7,605 nucleotides of DNA from Sulfurovum sp. (GTDB lineage Bacteria > Campylobacterota > Campylobacteria > Campylobacterales > Sulfurovaceae), in contig JALVXW010000312.1 in assembly GCA_027038155.1 (NCBI GenBank), positions 19,466-27,070 of the forward strand, given 5' to 3'. The notes below the pieces were generated by a model, which saw only the letters and a program-made list of their open reading frames with translations, had not been told where the DNA came from and ran no database searches. The translations under genes and the position numbers were made by a program. Positions 1 through 6,035 of the stretch are shown in pieces (the first letter of the stretch is position 1; every line of letters starts with the position of its first letter).

Positions 1-102
1 CAACAGATAACAATATATCTGCTCAAGAATATTACAACAACAGCGGTCTTGCAACAGATGGCAATATATCTGCTCAGGAATATTACAACAACAGCGGTCT
101 TG
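1..102 (+). repeat. Two tandem 51-bp repeats encoding a 17-residue unit
   Basis: Bases 1-51 and 52-102 are direct tandem copies of the same 51-bp unit and differ at only three positions (offsets 9, 10 and 26). They stay in frame and encode (A)TDxNISAQEYYNNSGL. Degeneration begins just after base 102. More units may lie to the left of the window. They sit inside the tail protein gene, so they are a coding repeat and not a CRISPR or attachment site. Confidence 0.9.
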
Positions 103-821
103 CCTTAAATACATCATTAGTTGGGACAAATAGTGTTTCTGATTTTATAAAAGATATTACAAAAAATGGAACAGTATCTCTTGATAATTTAAAAATAGCT
201 ACAGAAGCAGTTACTACTGCAACTGGGCTCACAACAGAAGAAGTTTCTTCTCTGTCTTCGGATGGAATTTCAATTAATGGACAAGTTGATACAGATGCAG
301 CAGATGCAGTTGCAACTATGGCAGGTGGAAAAACATTAAAAAATCTTATTATAAAAAAAGAAACTGTTCGATATTCATATCCATATGTATCTGGAGAACA
401 TTATGATATTGTAACAAATCAAATTGTGGAGACAGGTGGATGGGATTATACTCATCAAACAGGAAGCACTACTTCTTACGAATATTATGCTAATGGCGGT
501 TTTACAGGTTTGGGAATTGGAAAAAAAGACAACACAGGCTTCAAACAAGCTGGCATAGTACACGAAGAGGAGTGGGTTGCTCCTAAATGGATGATACGAG
601 ATAATCCTCAATTATTTGGAGCATTGGAAATGGCTAGGCTTTCAAAAAAGTCTAGTATTGATTTAAGTTCTAATTCTACATCATACTCATCGGCAACAAA
701 TAGTAACTCTGATACAGATAAATATCTTTTTGTAGTAGCAAGTGAAATGAAAGATATGAATAGCTTGCTTAGAAGAATCACTAAAGGTGGTCAAGCTATG
801 CGGACAGAGGCTGTATCATGA
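1..821 (+). CDS. C-terminal part of phage tape measure / large tail protein (5' truncated)
   Basis: The frame is open from the window edge (first full codon at base 3) to TGA at 819-821, about 272 residues. The ATG at 318 is internal and not the real start. The fragment begins with two near-identical 17-residue repeats (core NISAQEYYNNSGLA), followed by a Ser/Thr/Ala-rich helical stretch. Near fragment residues 165-197 (about 495-593) it has a glycine-rich GGFTGLGIG segment and then GIVHEEEWVAPKW. In my knowledge this pairing is typical of the extreme C-terminus of phage tail tape measure proteins, which set tail length and are threaded inside the tail tube. Its place immediately upstream of tail-tip genes fits that role. 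The stop overlaps the next start (ATGA), so translation is probably coupled. The tape-measure assignment is inference from the C-terminal motif and gene order; the diagnostic long coiled coil would lie upstream of the window. Confidence 0.7.
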   Translation, partial: TDNNISAQEYYNNSGLATDGNISAQEYYNNSGLALNTSLVGTNSVSDFIKDITKNGTVSLDNLKIATEAVTTATGLTTEEVSSLSSDGISINGQVDTDAADAVATMAGGKTLKNLIIKKETVRYSYPYVSGEHYDIVTNQIVETGGWDYTHQTGSTTSYEYYANGGFTGLGIGKKDNTGFKQAGIVHEEEWVAPKWMIRDNPQLFGALEMARLSKKSSIDLSSNSTSYSSATNSNSDTDKYLFVVASEMKDMNSLLRRITKGGQAMRTEAVS

Positions 822-1735
822 GAACTCTTCAAAATATGTCTAGAGAATATTTATATATCAATATTGAAGAGAATGAAACAGTATGGGACAGCAGTGCAAC
901 ATATGATTACACAAATATAACGAGAGATGGGCATTATATTTATGCATATGCAGGAGAAAACGGTACAAATACAGACTTAAGTCCAGCAGTTGATTTTGAG
1001 AAAAATTTGCAAACAAAAACAAATAAGTGGGTACAGATAAATCCTACAAATTATTTTGCAATGCTAGACGGAAAAACAAAGACACAAGCGGAAAGAATGG
1101 ACAATATTTCATTTTCTTTAGCATCGCATGGATATGATACATTTTGTCTATTAAATTTGGATGCAATTAGCGTAACAATTGAGCTTGTAGAAAATAGTAC
1201 TTCTAATATACTTTATAACAAAACTTTTAATTTACAAGATGAAAGTATGGTTGTAGATGCATATACTTATGATTTTGCTCCATTTGAATTTACTCCATCT
1301 TTATATAGAGATGATTTGCCAATTTATATGGACGCGACATTGAATGTTTCTATTAATAATGATGGTTCGCTTGTAAAATGCGGAAGATTGCTTTTTGGAA
1401 GATCCTTTTATATAGGAGATACAAATTTTGATGGAAATATAGATTTAGAATTTTATCAATATGATGAAACAGATGTTTTTGGAAATAGATCACTTGTTTA
1501 TTACAATAGCGCTGATGTTGAAAATTATTCAGTGTCAATCCCAACTAATAAAATTCCAATGATAAGGCGAGCTAGTAAAGAATTGGCAGGAAAACCAATT
1601 TTATTTATTGCAGACGAAAGTACTGAAACTTCTCTTGAAAATCTTTTAAATTTTGGTTTTTTAGATAAATTTAGTGTAGTTATATCTGATGCAGACTACA
1701 GTGTAGTCTCTTTATCTTACAAATCTATTTTATAA
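818..1735 (+). CDS. Phage tail protein (probable minor tail / tail-tip component)
   Basis: This 305-residue soluble protein has no signal peptide or membrane segment and a beta-rich, Asn/Asp/Tyr-rich composition. Residues ~71-86 hold a KWVQINPTN..AMLDG segment. It resembles a 'W-x-PTN-x-W-x-M-F/L-D' motif I have seen in phage tail proteins lying just downstream of tape measure genes, often with beta-sandwich carbohydrate-binding-like folds. The ATG at 818 overlaps the upstream stop as ATGA and follows a GAGG sequence, so the start is well supported. It sits between the tape measure gene and the fibre/receptor-binding genes, which argues for a structural part of the distal tail. The exact role is not recognisable from sequence alone; family resemblance is from memory. 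Confidence 0.6.
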   Translation: MRTLQNMSREYLYINIEENETVWDSSATYDYTNITRDGHYIYAYAGENGTNTDLSPAVDFEKNLQTKTNKWVQINPTNYFAMLDGKTKTQAERMDNISFSLASHGYDTFCLLNLDAISVTIELVENSTSNILYNKTFNLQDESMVVDAYTYDFAPFEFTPSLYRDDLPIYMDATLNVSINNDGSLVKCGRLLFGRSFYIGDTNFDGNIDLEFYQYDETDVFGNRSLVYYNSADVENYSVSIPTNKIPMIRRASKELAGKPILFIADESTETSLENLLNFGFLDKFSVVISDADYSVVSLSYKSIL

Positions 1736-1743
1736 GGAAAAAA

Positions 1744-2151
1744 ATGAGAATTAATACAAGAATAACACCATACACAACTGTTCCAAATCGCAGTCATCCG
1801 TCAACATACTCTCGAGATAGAGATATTAGATTTATAGAAGAAGAAACACGCTTGCCAGAAATGAATGAAATGAGTGATGAGATGAATGATTTGGCTGATA
1901 GTATTGATGATATAGCACTATCAATAACAAAAGACAAAAATCAAACTGCGCAGTATGCAGCTTCATCAGCATCAAGTGCAACTGTGTCTAAAGAATCAAA
2001 GGTTTTAGCAGCTAAAGCAAGAGATGAAGCAGTGTCAGCAAAAGAAGAGATTAAAAGCTATGTGATACCTACTGAAGCAACATACAATCCAGAGACGATT
2101 CAAGCAAAGATTGCTATGGATTCAATTTTAATAATAACAGGAGCGATGTAA
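1744..2151 (+). CDS. Small coiled-coil tail fibre-associated protein
   Basis: This 135-residue protein starts at an ATG with AAGGA eight bases upstream. Residues ~1-30 are basic and Arg/Thr/Ser-rich. Residues ~31-105 are predicted helical, with an acidic stretch (EEETRLPEMNEMSDEMNDL) followed by an Ala/Ser/Lys-rich segment (AASSASSATVSKES, then KARDEAVSAKEE). That segment is like the trimeric coiled-coil shafts of phage tail fibres. The short tail after Pro109 (TEATYNPETIQ) could be a junction for a following domain. It ends one base before the start of the DGR target gene, so the two are almost certainly co-translated. It may be the shaft or adaptor that attaches the variable tip protein to the tail. 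That partnership is inferred from adjacency and composition; no catalytic motif is visible. Confidence 0.55.
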   Translation: MRINTRITPYTTVPNRSHPSTYSRDRDIRFIEEETRLPEMNEMSDEMNDLADSIDDIALSITKDKNQTAQYAASSASSATVSKESKVLAAKARDEAVSAKEEIKSYVIPTEATYNPETIQAKIAMDSILIITGAM

Positions 2152-2152
2152 G

Positions 2153-3517
2153 ATGAGTTTAAAAAGTAAAATTTACGAAAAAATGGAAGATGTAGTTAAT
2201 GCTGCAGATGCCTCTACAATTGATGGTGTGCAGAAGTTGGCTTTAGCGGCTAGCACAGTAAAGAATCTAAATGATGGTACAGATATTACAGAGGATATTT
2301 ATCAAATAGGGCAACCAGGTGAGCTTGGTTTTGGTGTGGCTACTTGTCCTGCTGATTTAATTCCTAGTGGTTGGAGAGGGTTAGTTGGACATGACAACAT
2401 CATAAGTGAGAACTATGGTAATTATGTAGATACAAATGGTTCTATTCTAGTTTATGTGCCAAAACACTATTATAGATACAGTGGCAACACACTTGAAATT
2501 TCCCATAGACCTCAGAGTGGTTTTGTGATAGATAGAAGTTTCATAAATTCAAATAAAGAGATTAATGGTATTTTTCTTTATAAATATAGTGGTGTAAATT
2601 CAAGTGGAATTTTTTCATCTAAGAAAAACTTAGATCCACTAAGCACAAATTCTGACCATAATCCAATTTCAAATTTAAATGGTTCTCCTGCAAATAGACA
2701 TGGTGGACTCTATAAGGCAGTAAAAACAGCAGGTTCAAAATATGTTCTTACTGCAATATTTCATTATTCTATGCTTGCAAGACTTGCATTTGCACATGGT
2801 AAAGCTTCGACTACTACAGTAGCTTGTGGGTTTATAGACGTTAATCCAAAAATGCCTAAAGGGTGTTTACACAATGCTCTTAATGATGTAAACGATAGCA
2901 GTGTTACATACATACCAAGCGGTTACGAAAATTGTGGTTTAACAGGAAGTGGTGAGCCATTTTCGAAGACTACTCACAATGGACAAGAGTGTGGTATAGC
3001 TGATTTAAATGGGAACATGTGGGAAGTTGCAAGTGGCTTTACTTGTTTAACTGCAAGTGGGGCAGATGATTCCGCACTTGAATCTGATGACTTTTTAATT
3101 CTAAAAGAGAGTATAGATATTAGAAATATTGTAGATGATAGTACAACAGCAGGAACAGGTGCGTATGACATTGGAATCTATGATGCAATTAGCCTTGCAG
3201 GTATAGTAGATGGAAATGATGGTTGGACTTACTTAGGAAATAGTTCAAATGCAGTATTTGGAATGAACATAGATAGAACAAGTGATACATATAAAAGAAC
3301 TGCCATTGGGATTCCAAATAATGATGGAACAAGCGGAAGCGGTACTACTGAGTTTGGAAATGACGGACTCTATAGATACCTAAGAAATGAGATGGCTTGT
3401 CTTGTCGGTGGCCATTGGGGCGGCTCGGCCTATGCCGGTGCTTTCGCTATGTATTTGAACAGTTACCGCACGTACTCGAGTTACTATGTGGGCGGTCGTG
3501 CCTCGTACCTTGTGTGA
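2153..3517 (+). CDS. DGR target protein: tail-tip/receptor-binding protein with variable C-type-lectin (FGE-sulfatase-like) domain
   Basis: This 454-residue protein is the substrate of the retroelement. The first ~55 residues are helical and probably anchor it to the tail. Residues ~58-100 hold the GFGVATCPADLIPSGW and ENYGNY...SILVYVPKHYYRY segments common in DGR target proteins. Residues 284-291 read DLNGNMWE, the hallmark of the formylglycine-generating-enzyme/sulfatase-modifying-factor domain, whose fold is C-type-lectin-like. The last 41 residues (414-454) are encoded by or just beyond the VR. A constant scaffold (MACLVGG, W422, AGAFAM, VGGR) is interleaved with diversified residues 421, 423, 424, 427, 434, 437, 438, 441, 443, 444 and 445. 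No formylglycine-generating activity is expected; the fold is used for ligand binding. ATG 2153 follows AGGAG at 2140-2144. By analogy with phage BPP-1 Mtd it should bind the host receptor; that function is inference. Confidence 0.88.
   Translation: MSLKSKIYEKMEDVVNAADASTIDGVQKLALAASTVKNLNDGTDITEDIYQIGQPGELGFGVATCPADLIPSGWRGLVGHDNIISENYGNYVDTNGSILVYVPKHYYRYSGNTLEISHRPQSGFVIDRSFINSNKEINGIFLYKYSGVNSSGIFSSKKNLDPLSTNSDHNPISNLNGSPANRHGGLYKAVKTAGSKYVLTAIFHYSMLARLAFAHGKASTTTVACGFIDVNPKMPKGCLHNALNDVNDSSVTYIPSGYENCGLTGSGEPFSKTTHNGQECGIADLNGNMWEVASGFTCLTASGADDSALESDDFLILKESIDIRNIVDDSTTAGTGAYDIGIYDAISLAGIVDGNDGWTYLGNSSNAVFGMNIDRTSDTYKRTAIGIPNNDGTSGSGTTEFGNDGLYRYLRNEMACLVGGHWGGSAYAGAFAMYLNSYRTYSSYYVGGRASYLV
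3391..3504 (+). repeat. DGR variable repeat (VR)
   Basis: This 114-bp segment at the 3' end of the target gene aligns without gaps to the template repeat at 3981-4094. There are 15 mismatches. Thirteen are at TR adenines: at VR positions 3413, 3419, 3422, 3423, 3431, 3452, 3462, 3464, 3473, 3480, 3482, 3485 and 3501. By outcome these are six A to T, five A to G and two A to C. Only 3428 (TR T, VR G) and 3469 (TR T, VR C, synonymous) are not at adenines. The homology begins abruptly at GATGGC and collapses after 3504. The last 13 invariant bases (3488-3500, GTGGGCGGTCGTG) are GC-rich and free of adenine, as expected at the initiation-of-mutagenic-homing (IMH) end of a VR. Confidence 0.95.
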
Positions 3518-3544
3518 GTGAACGATAGTGAGCGGGAGTAAGTA

Positions 3545-3937
3545 ATGGGAGTACATTCGGAAGCGATTTTAAATCGAAAATTTATGGAGATGATGAAGTT
3601 GTTAAATATCTACTTAAATCATTTTCCACGATTTGAAAAGTATGCACTCTCAAATAACATACGCAATACCGCATATAGTATCTATGACCTCATAACTGAG
3701 TGCCAAAAGAGATACTATAAAAAGACATCACTTACAGAACTTGATGTTACGCATCAGAAGTTACGCATGCAGATATATCTTGCAAATGAACTTGACTACT
3801 TTACTTTTAAAGATGGGAAAAAAGATGCAAGAGTCGATGCGGCTAAAAGATTTTTAGCTATTTCAAATGTTATTGATGAGATAGGGAAAATCATAGGGGC
3901 TTGGATAAACAAGCTTCGTGGTGCAGGGAAAATATAA
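3545..3937 (+). CDS. avd: DGR accessory variability determinant (Avd-like four-helix bundle protein)
   Basis: This 130-residue, basic, all-helical protein lies between VR and TR, the usual place of avd. Features I recognise from the bAvd/four-helix-bundle family are a FPRFEKYAL segment at residues 27-35, a long helix with HQKLRMQIYLANELDYF around 70-86, and a C-terminal IDEIGKIIGAWIN at 110-122. In the Bordetella system Avd forms a positively charged pentameric barrel that binds the reverse transcriptase and the TR RNA and is required for mutagenic homing; the same role is inferred here. ATG 3545 is preceded by GGGAG at 3534-3538. The stop codon overlaps an in-frame ATG of the downstream RT reading frame (TAATG at 3935-3939). 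Confidence 0.85.
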   Translation: MGVHSEAILNRKFMEMMKLLNIYLNHFPRFEKYALSNNIRNTAYSIYDLITECQKRYYKKTSLTELDVTHQKLRMQIYLANELDYFTFKDGKKDARVDAAKRFLAISNVIDEIGKIIGAWINKLRGAGKI

Positions 3938-4185
3938 TGAATACTATAGGGCAACATAGCAATATGAAAAATGATGAGCCGATGGCTTGTCTTGTCGGTG
4001 GCAATTGGAGCAACTCGTCCAATGCCGGTGCTTTCGCTATGAATTTGAACAATAACCGTACGAACTCGAATAACAATGTGGGCGGTCGTGACTCTATTTC
4101 TAAACTTGAAACGACAAAAGTTGATACTAGAAAAAGAGGGGTATGTTGTCCTGGTAAAACCGAAATCAAAAATGAGGAAAGTCTT
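3938..4185 (+). ncRNA. Presumed TR-containing template RNA of the DGR
   Basis: In characterised DGRs the reverse transcriptase uses an RNA that includes TR plus flanking bases. The downstream spacer holds the cDNA priming site and contacts Avd. Here the stretch between the avd stop and the preferred RT start holds about 43 bases upstream of TR, TR itself, and a 91-base spacer (4095-4185). I see no strong hairpin or dedicated promoter in it, so the RNA is probably cut from, or is part of, the operon transcript. The exact ends are unknown; boundaries given are those of the gene gap. Confidence 0.5.
3981..4094 (+). repeat. DGR template repeat (TR)
   Basis: TR is the master copy of the VR and lies about 590 bases downstream in the same orientation, between avd and the RT core. 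Read in the VR frame it is very rich in AAY codons: eleven AAT/AAC codons (starts at 4003, 4012, 4021, 4042, 4048, 4051, 4054, 4063, 4069, 4072, 4075) plus one AGC. Ten of the eleven AAY codons are changed in VR; only the AAC at 4048 (Asn436 of the target) is unchanged. AAY codons let adenine mutagenesis reach many amino acids but never a stop codon. TR is about 49% G+C, clearly above its surroundings. Confidence 0.95.
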
Positions 4186-5214
4186 TTGAGTAGCAGTGTC
4201 GAAAATCAGACTAAATCGAAACGAATCGGGTATTTGTTTGGAAAAGCATTTACACAAGAAAATCTTTATGCAGCATTTTTAGATGCACGCAAAGGAAAAA
4301 GAGTTAAAAGAACTACTTTAAAGTTTGAAGTAAATTTAGGTGCAGAACTTGAAGCACTTTATGATGAGCTTCACAGTGGAGAGTATAGACCTAGAGCATA
4401 CTCACAGTTTTATGTGTATGAGCCAAAGAAGAGGCTTATTAATGCACCATCGTTTAGAGACTTAGTTGTGCAGCATGCAATATATAGAACGATATATGCA
4501 ATATTTGACAAGAGTTTTATAGATACATCGTATGCATGTCGCAAAGGTGGAGGAACTCACAAAGCGAGTGAGTACACTCAAAAAGAGATGCGTAATTATG
4601 ATGGAGAGTTGTACTTTGTGAAACTGGATATTAGAAAGTTTTTTTATTCTATAGATAGAGACATTTTGCGAAAACTCTTTGAGAAGAAGATAAAAGACAG
4701 AAGATTTGTTGAAATGATGTGTGTGTTTGCAGAGATGAACAGTGATAAAGGCATTCCTATTGGAAACTTATTGTCACAGATATATGCGCTTATCTATCTT
4801 AATACATTGGACCATTTTATAAAAAGAGAACTAAAGATTAAAAGTTATGTGAGGTATGTTGATGATTTTATATTAATAGGTCTTACATTATATGAGGCAA
4901 AAATAGCTAAAGTAAAATGTGAAAAGTTTGTTCAAGATAACTTAAATCTTGAGTTGTCACACTGGCATATACAAAAAATAAAAAAAGGTATTAATTTTGT
5001 AGGTTACAGAACTTGGAAGAGTATCAAGTTTGTGAGAAAACATAGCATTTATAAAATGAAAAAAGCTATAAAAAAGTCAAAAGTTGAGTCAATAATTTCT
5101 TTAATTGGTCATGCGAAAGGTACAGGAACCATTCCATACTATAAGAAAATGTTGATTGAATTTGAGATTTTCAATAAATTACCGACTAGGAGTCAAAAAT
5201 GTTTAAATTTATAA
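4186..5214 (+). CDS. DGR reverse transcriptase
   Basis: From the preferred start this is a 342-residue RNA-directed DNA polymerase of the DGR clade, and the length fits the family. Motifs in order are: N-terminal FTQENLYAAFLDARKGKR; FYVYEPKKRLINAPSFRD, VVQHAI and YACRKGGGTH (finger motifs); LDIRKFFYSID with catalytic Asp148; GIPIGNLLSQ at ~189-198 (the DGR-type SQ version of motif 4); YVDD at 224-227 (codons 4855-4866), the catalytic pair; SHW and GINFVGYR near the end of the palm; then a basic thumb. It copies TR RNA with errors at adenines, and the cDNA replaces VR. TTG 4186 was chosen because GAGGAAA at 4174-4180 sits just upstream and the protein then begins close to where Bordetella Brt begins. 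The frame is open further back, through TR, to ATG 3937 (TAATG overlap with avd), which would give 425 residues. The 3' end overlaps the next gene by 16 bases. Confidence 0.92.
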   Translation: MSSSVENQTKSKRIGYLFGKAFTQENLYAAFLDARKGKRVKRTTLKFEVNLGAELEALYDELHSGEYRPRAYSQFYVYEPKKRLINAPSFRDLVVQHAIYRTIYAIFDKSFIDTSYACRKGGGTHKASEYTQKEMRNYDGELYFVKLDIRKFFYSIDRDILRKLFEKKIKDRRFVEMMCVFAEMNSDKGIPIGNLLSQIYALIYLNTLDHFIKRELKIKSYVRYVDDFILIGLTLYEAKIAKVKCEKFVQDNLNLELSHWHIQKIKKGINFVGYRTWKSIKFVRKHSIYKMKKAIKKSKVESIISLIGHAKGTGTIPYYKKMLIEFEIFNKLPTRSQKCLNL

Positions 5215-5615
5215 AATTTACAAAAGTAAAAACTAAAGATACAGTTTTAGAATTTAGAGGTGGAGATGATGTTGTAAAAGTAAATCATTTCAATAGTGCT
5301 GATGTTGTAAGTGTTGAAGCTGATGTTGAGTCTGATATTGATGCCCTTGTAGCACAACAATCTGATGAGATAAATTGTGCTGAAATAGAGCAAGATGAAT
5401 TTAAAACTCTTGTTGAAAATTCAGCTCAACTTCAACGCATTAGACAGATAGTGAAAGAGAAAATAGCACTTCGATATGATAGTTCAGATGAGCTTTCTTT
5501 GATTAAAAAAGCTGCAGATGATGTCAAAAGAGTTGCTTACGAAGATTATGTTTTCGAGTGCTTAAACATTGGATATGCTCTTAAATCAGATATAGGTTAC
5601 AAGCGTGTCACATAG
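5199..5615 (+). CDS. Phage protein of unknown function
   Basis: This 138-residue acidic protein starts within the RT gene; its ATG follows GGAG at about 5189-5192, so the start is good. The first ~45 residues look beta-rich (KFIKFTKVKTKDTVLEF). Residues ~46-138 look helical, with ENSAQLQRIRQIVKEKIALRY and a C-terminal YEDYVFECLNIGYAL segment. It has no membrane segment or known catalytic motif. The 16-base overlap with the RT shows the DGR is built into the phage operon. A place after the tail-fibre genes and before lysis suggests a tail-assembly or fibre-chaperone type accessory role, but that rests on position alone. I do not recognise the family. Confidence 0.6.
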   Translation: MFKFIKFTKVKTKDTVLEFRGGDDVVKVNHFNSADVVSVEADVESDIDALVAQQSDEINCAEIEQDEFKTLVENSAQLQRIRQIVKEKIALRYDSSDELSLIKKAADDVKRVAYEDYVFECLNIGYALKSDIGYKRVT

Positions 5616-5790
5616 TAATATAGATGACGCACCATTTTTAAAAGTGTTAGCTGATGCAGAGGGTAGCTCTCTTGATGATTTTGCTCAAACCGTAATTGAT
5701 AAAAAAACAGCATTCGTTGCTTTTTCTGCTCATGTATTTGCAAACAAAGGAGCATTTGAAAAAGAACTTTTAGGGAAAATAGGACTTTAA
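5605..5790 (+). CDS. Small phage protein, unknown function
   Basis: This 61-residue protein starts at GTG 5605, which overlaps the upstream gene by 11 bases, with only a weak AGG upstream. No in-frame ATG is available before the conserved-looking part. The body is FLKVLADAEGSSLDDFAQTV, then KKTAFVAFSAHVFANKGAFEKEL, a compact helical module. It resembles a short 'L-x-x-A...AF...A...G-x-R-x-A-x-E' region I have seen at the C-terminus of small phage tail-region proteins. That likeness is from memory and weak. It and the preceding gene may be two parts of one functional unit, as they overlap and are translationally coupled. Confidence 0.5.
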   Translation: MSHSNIDDAPFLKVLADAEGSSLDDFAQTVIDKKTAFVAFSAHVFANKGAFEKELLGKIGL

Positions 5791-5794
5791 AAAA

Positions 5795-6034
5795 ATGAGA
5801 ACTAAAGAAGAGGATGAACTGTTAATTGCAAAGTTCAAGAATGATGTAAAAAAGAGAAGTTGGGGTATGAGACTACTATTAGTCTTGGACCAGCTTGGTA
5901 ATGTTATATTTTTCAATGGTTCACAGGATGAGACTATAAGTAGTCATATTGGCAGAACAGGCAAGGCTAAATGGCTTTGTTGGTTGCTTCAAAAGTTGCA
6001 AGCCAAACATTGTTTGAAAAGTTTAGGAGAGTAA
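5795..6034 (+). CDS. Small conserved phage protein with DQLGN and DETISS motifs
   Basis: This 79-residue basic protein starts at ATG 5795 after AGGA about ten bases upstream. Residues 26-36 (RLLLVLDQLGN) and 45-54 (DETISSHIGR) are followed by a Trp/Cys/His-rich end (WLCWLLQKL, KHCLKSLGE). The pattern 'LDQxxN.....G..DETISxxxxR...W......L......HC..S' matches a widespread family of small uncharacterised proteins encoded near the lysis genes of prophages. The family likeness is from memory. Its biochemical role is unknown, and its position just before membrane and lysis genes is the only clue. The hydrophobic run at 26-40 is too short and is broken by Asp32, so it is probably not a transmembrane segment. 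Confidence 0.6.
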   Translation: MRTKEEDELLIAKFKNDVKKRSWGMRLLLVLDQLGNVIFFNGSQDETISSHIGRTGKAKWLCWLLQKLQAKHCLKSLGE

Positions 6035-6035
6035 T

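Noticed and set aside
1..102. CRISPR-like array
   Set aside because: The two units are contiguous with no spacers, are in frame with a tail protein, and no cas gene is nearby.
318..821. A stand-alone 167-residue gene starting at ATG 318
   Set aside because: The frame is open without stop from base 3 and contains the repeat units upstream, so this ATG is internal to a larger truncated gene.
2974..3171. - strand 65-codon open frame within the target gene
   Set aside because: It is antisense to the conserved DLNGNMWE region of a clearly coding gene, with no supporting features.
3505..3544. Stem-loop or cruciform just downstream of VR
   Set aside because: Reading the stretch on both strands gave only a three-base match and repeated GTGAG/AGTGA words, with no stem of useful length.
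3901..3936. RT translation start at TTG 3901
   Set aside because: It lies inside the end of avd with no ribosome-binding site and would add a non-conserved leader; ATG 3937 or, better, TTG 4186 are more plausible.
3796..4257. Long - strand open frames (about 153 and 92 codons) across avd, TR and the RT start
   Set aside because: They are antisense to three well-supported elements. They have no recognisable motifs or convincing ribosome-binding sites, and their openness follows from the stop-poor complement of TR.
3901..5214. Group II intron or retron reverse transcriptase
   Set aside because: There is no intron domain V/VI or maturase domain and no msr/msd RNA. The SQ form of motif 4, the neighbouring Avd and the adenine-specific VR/TR pair identify a DGR.
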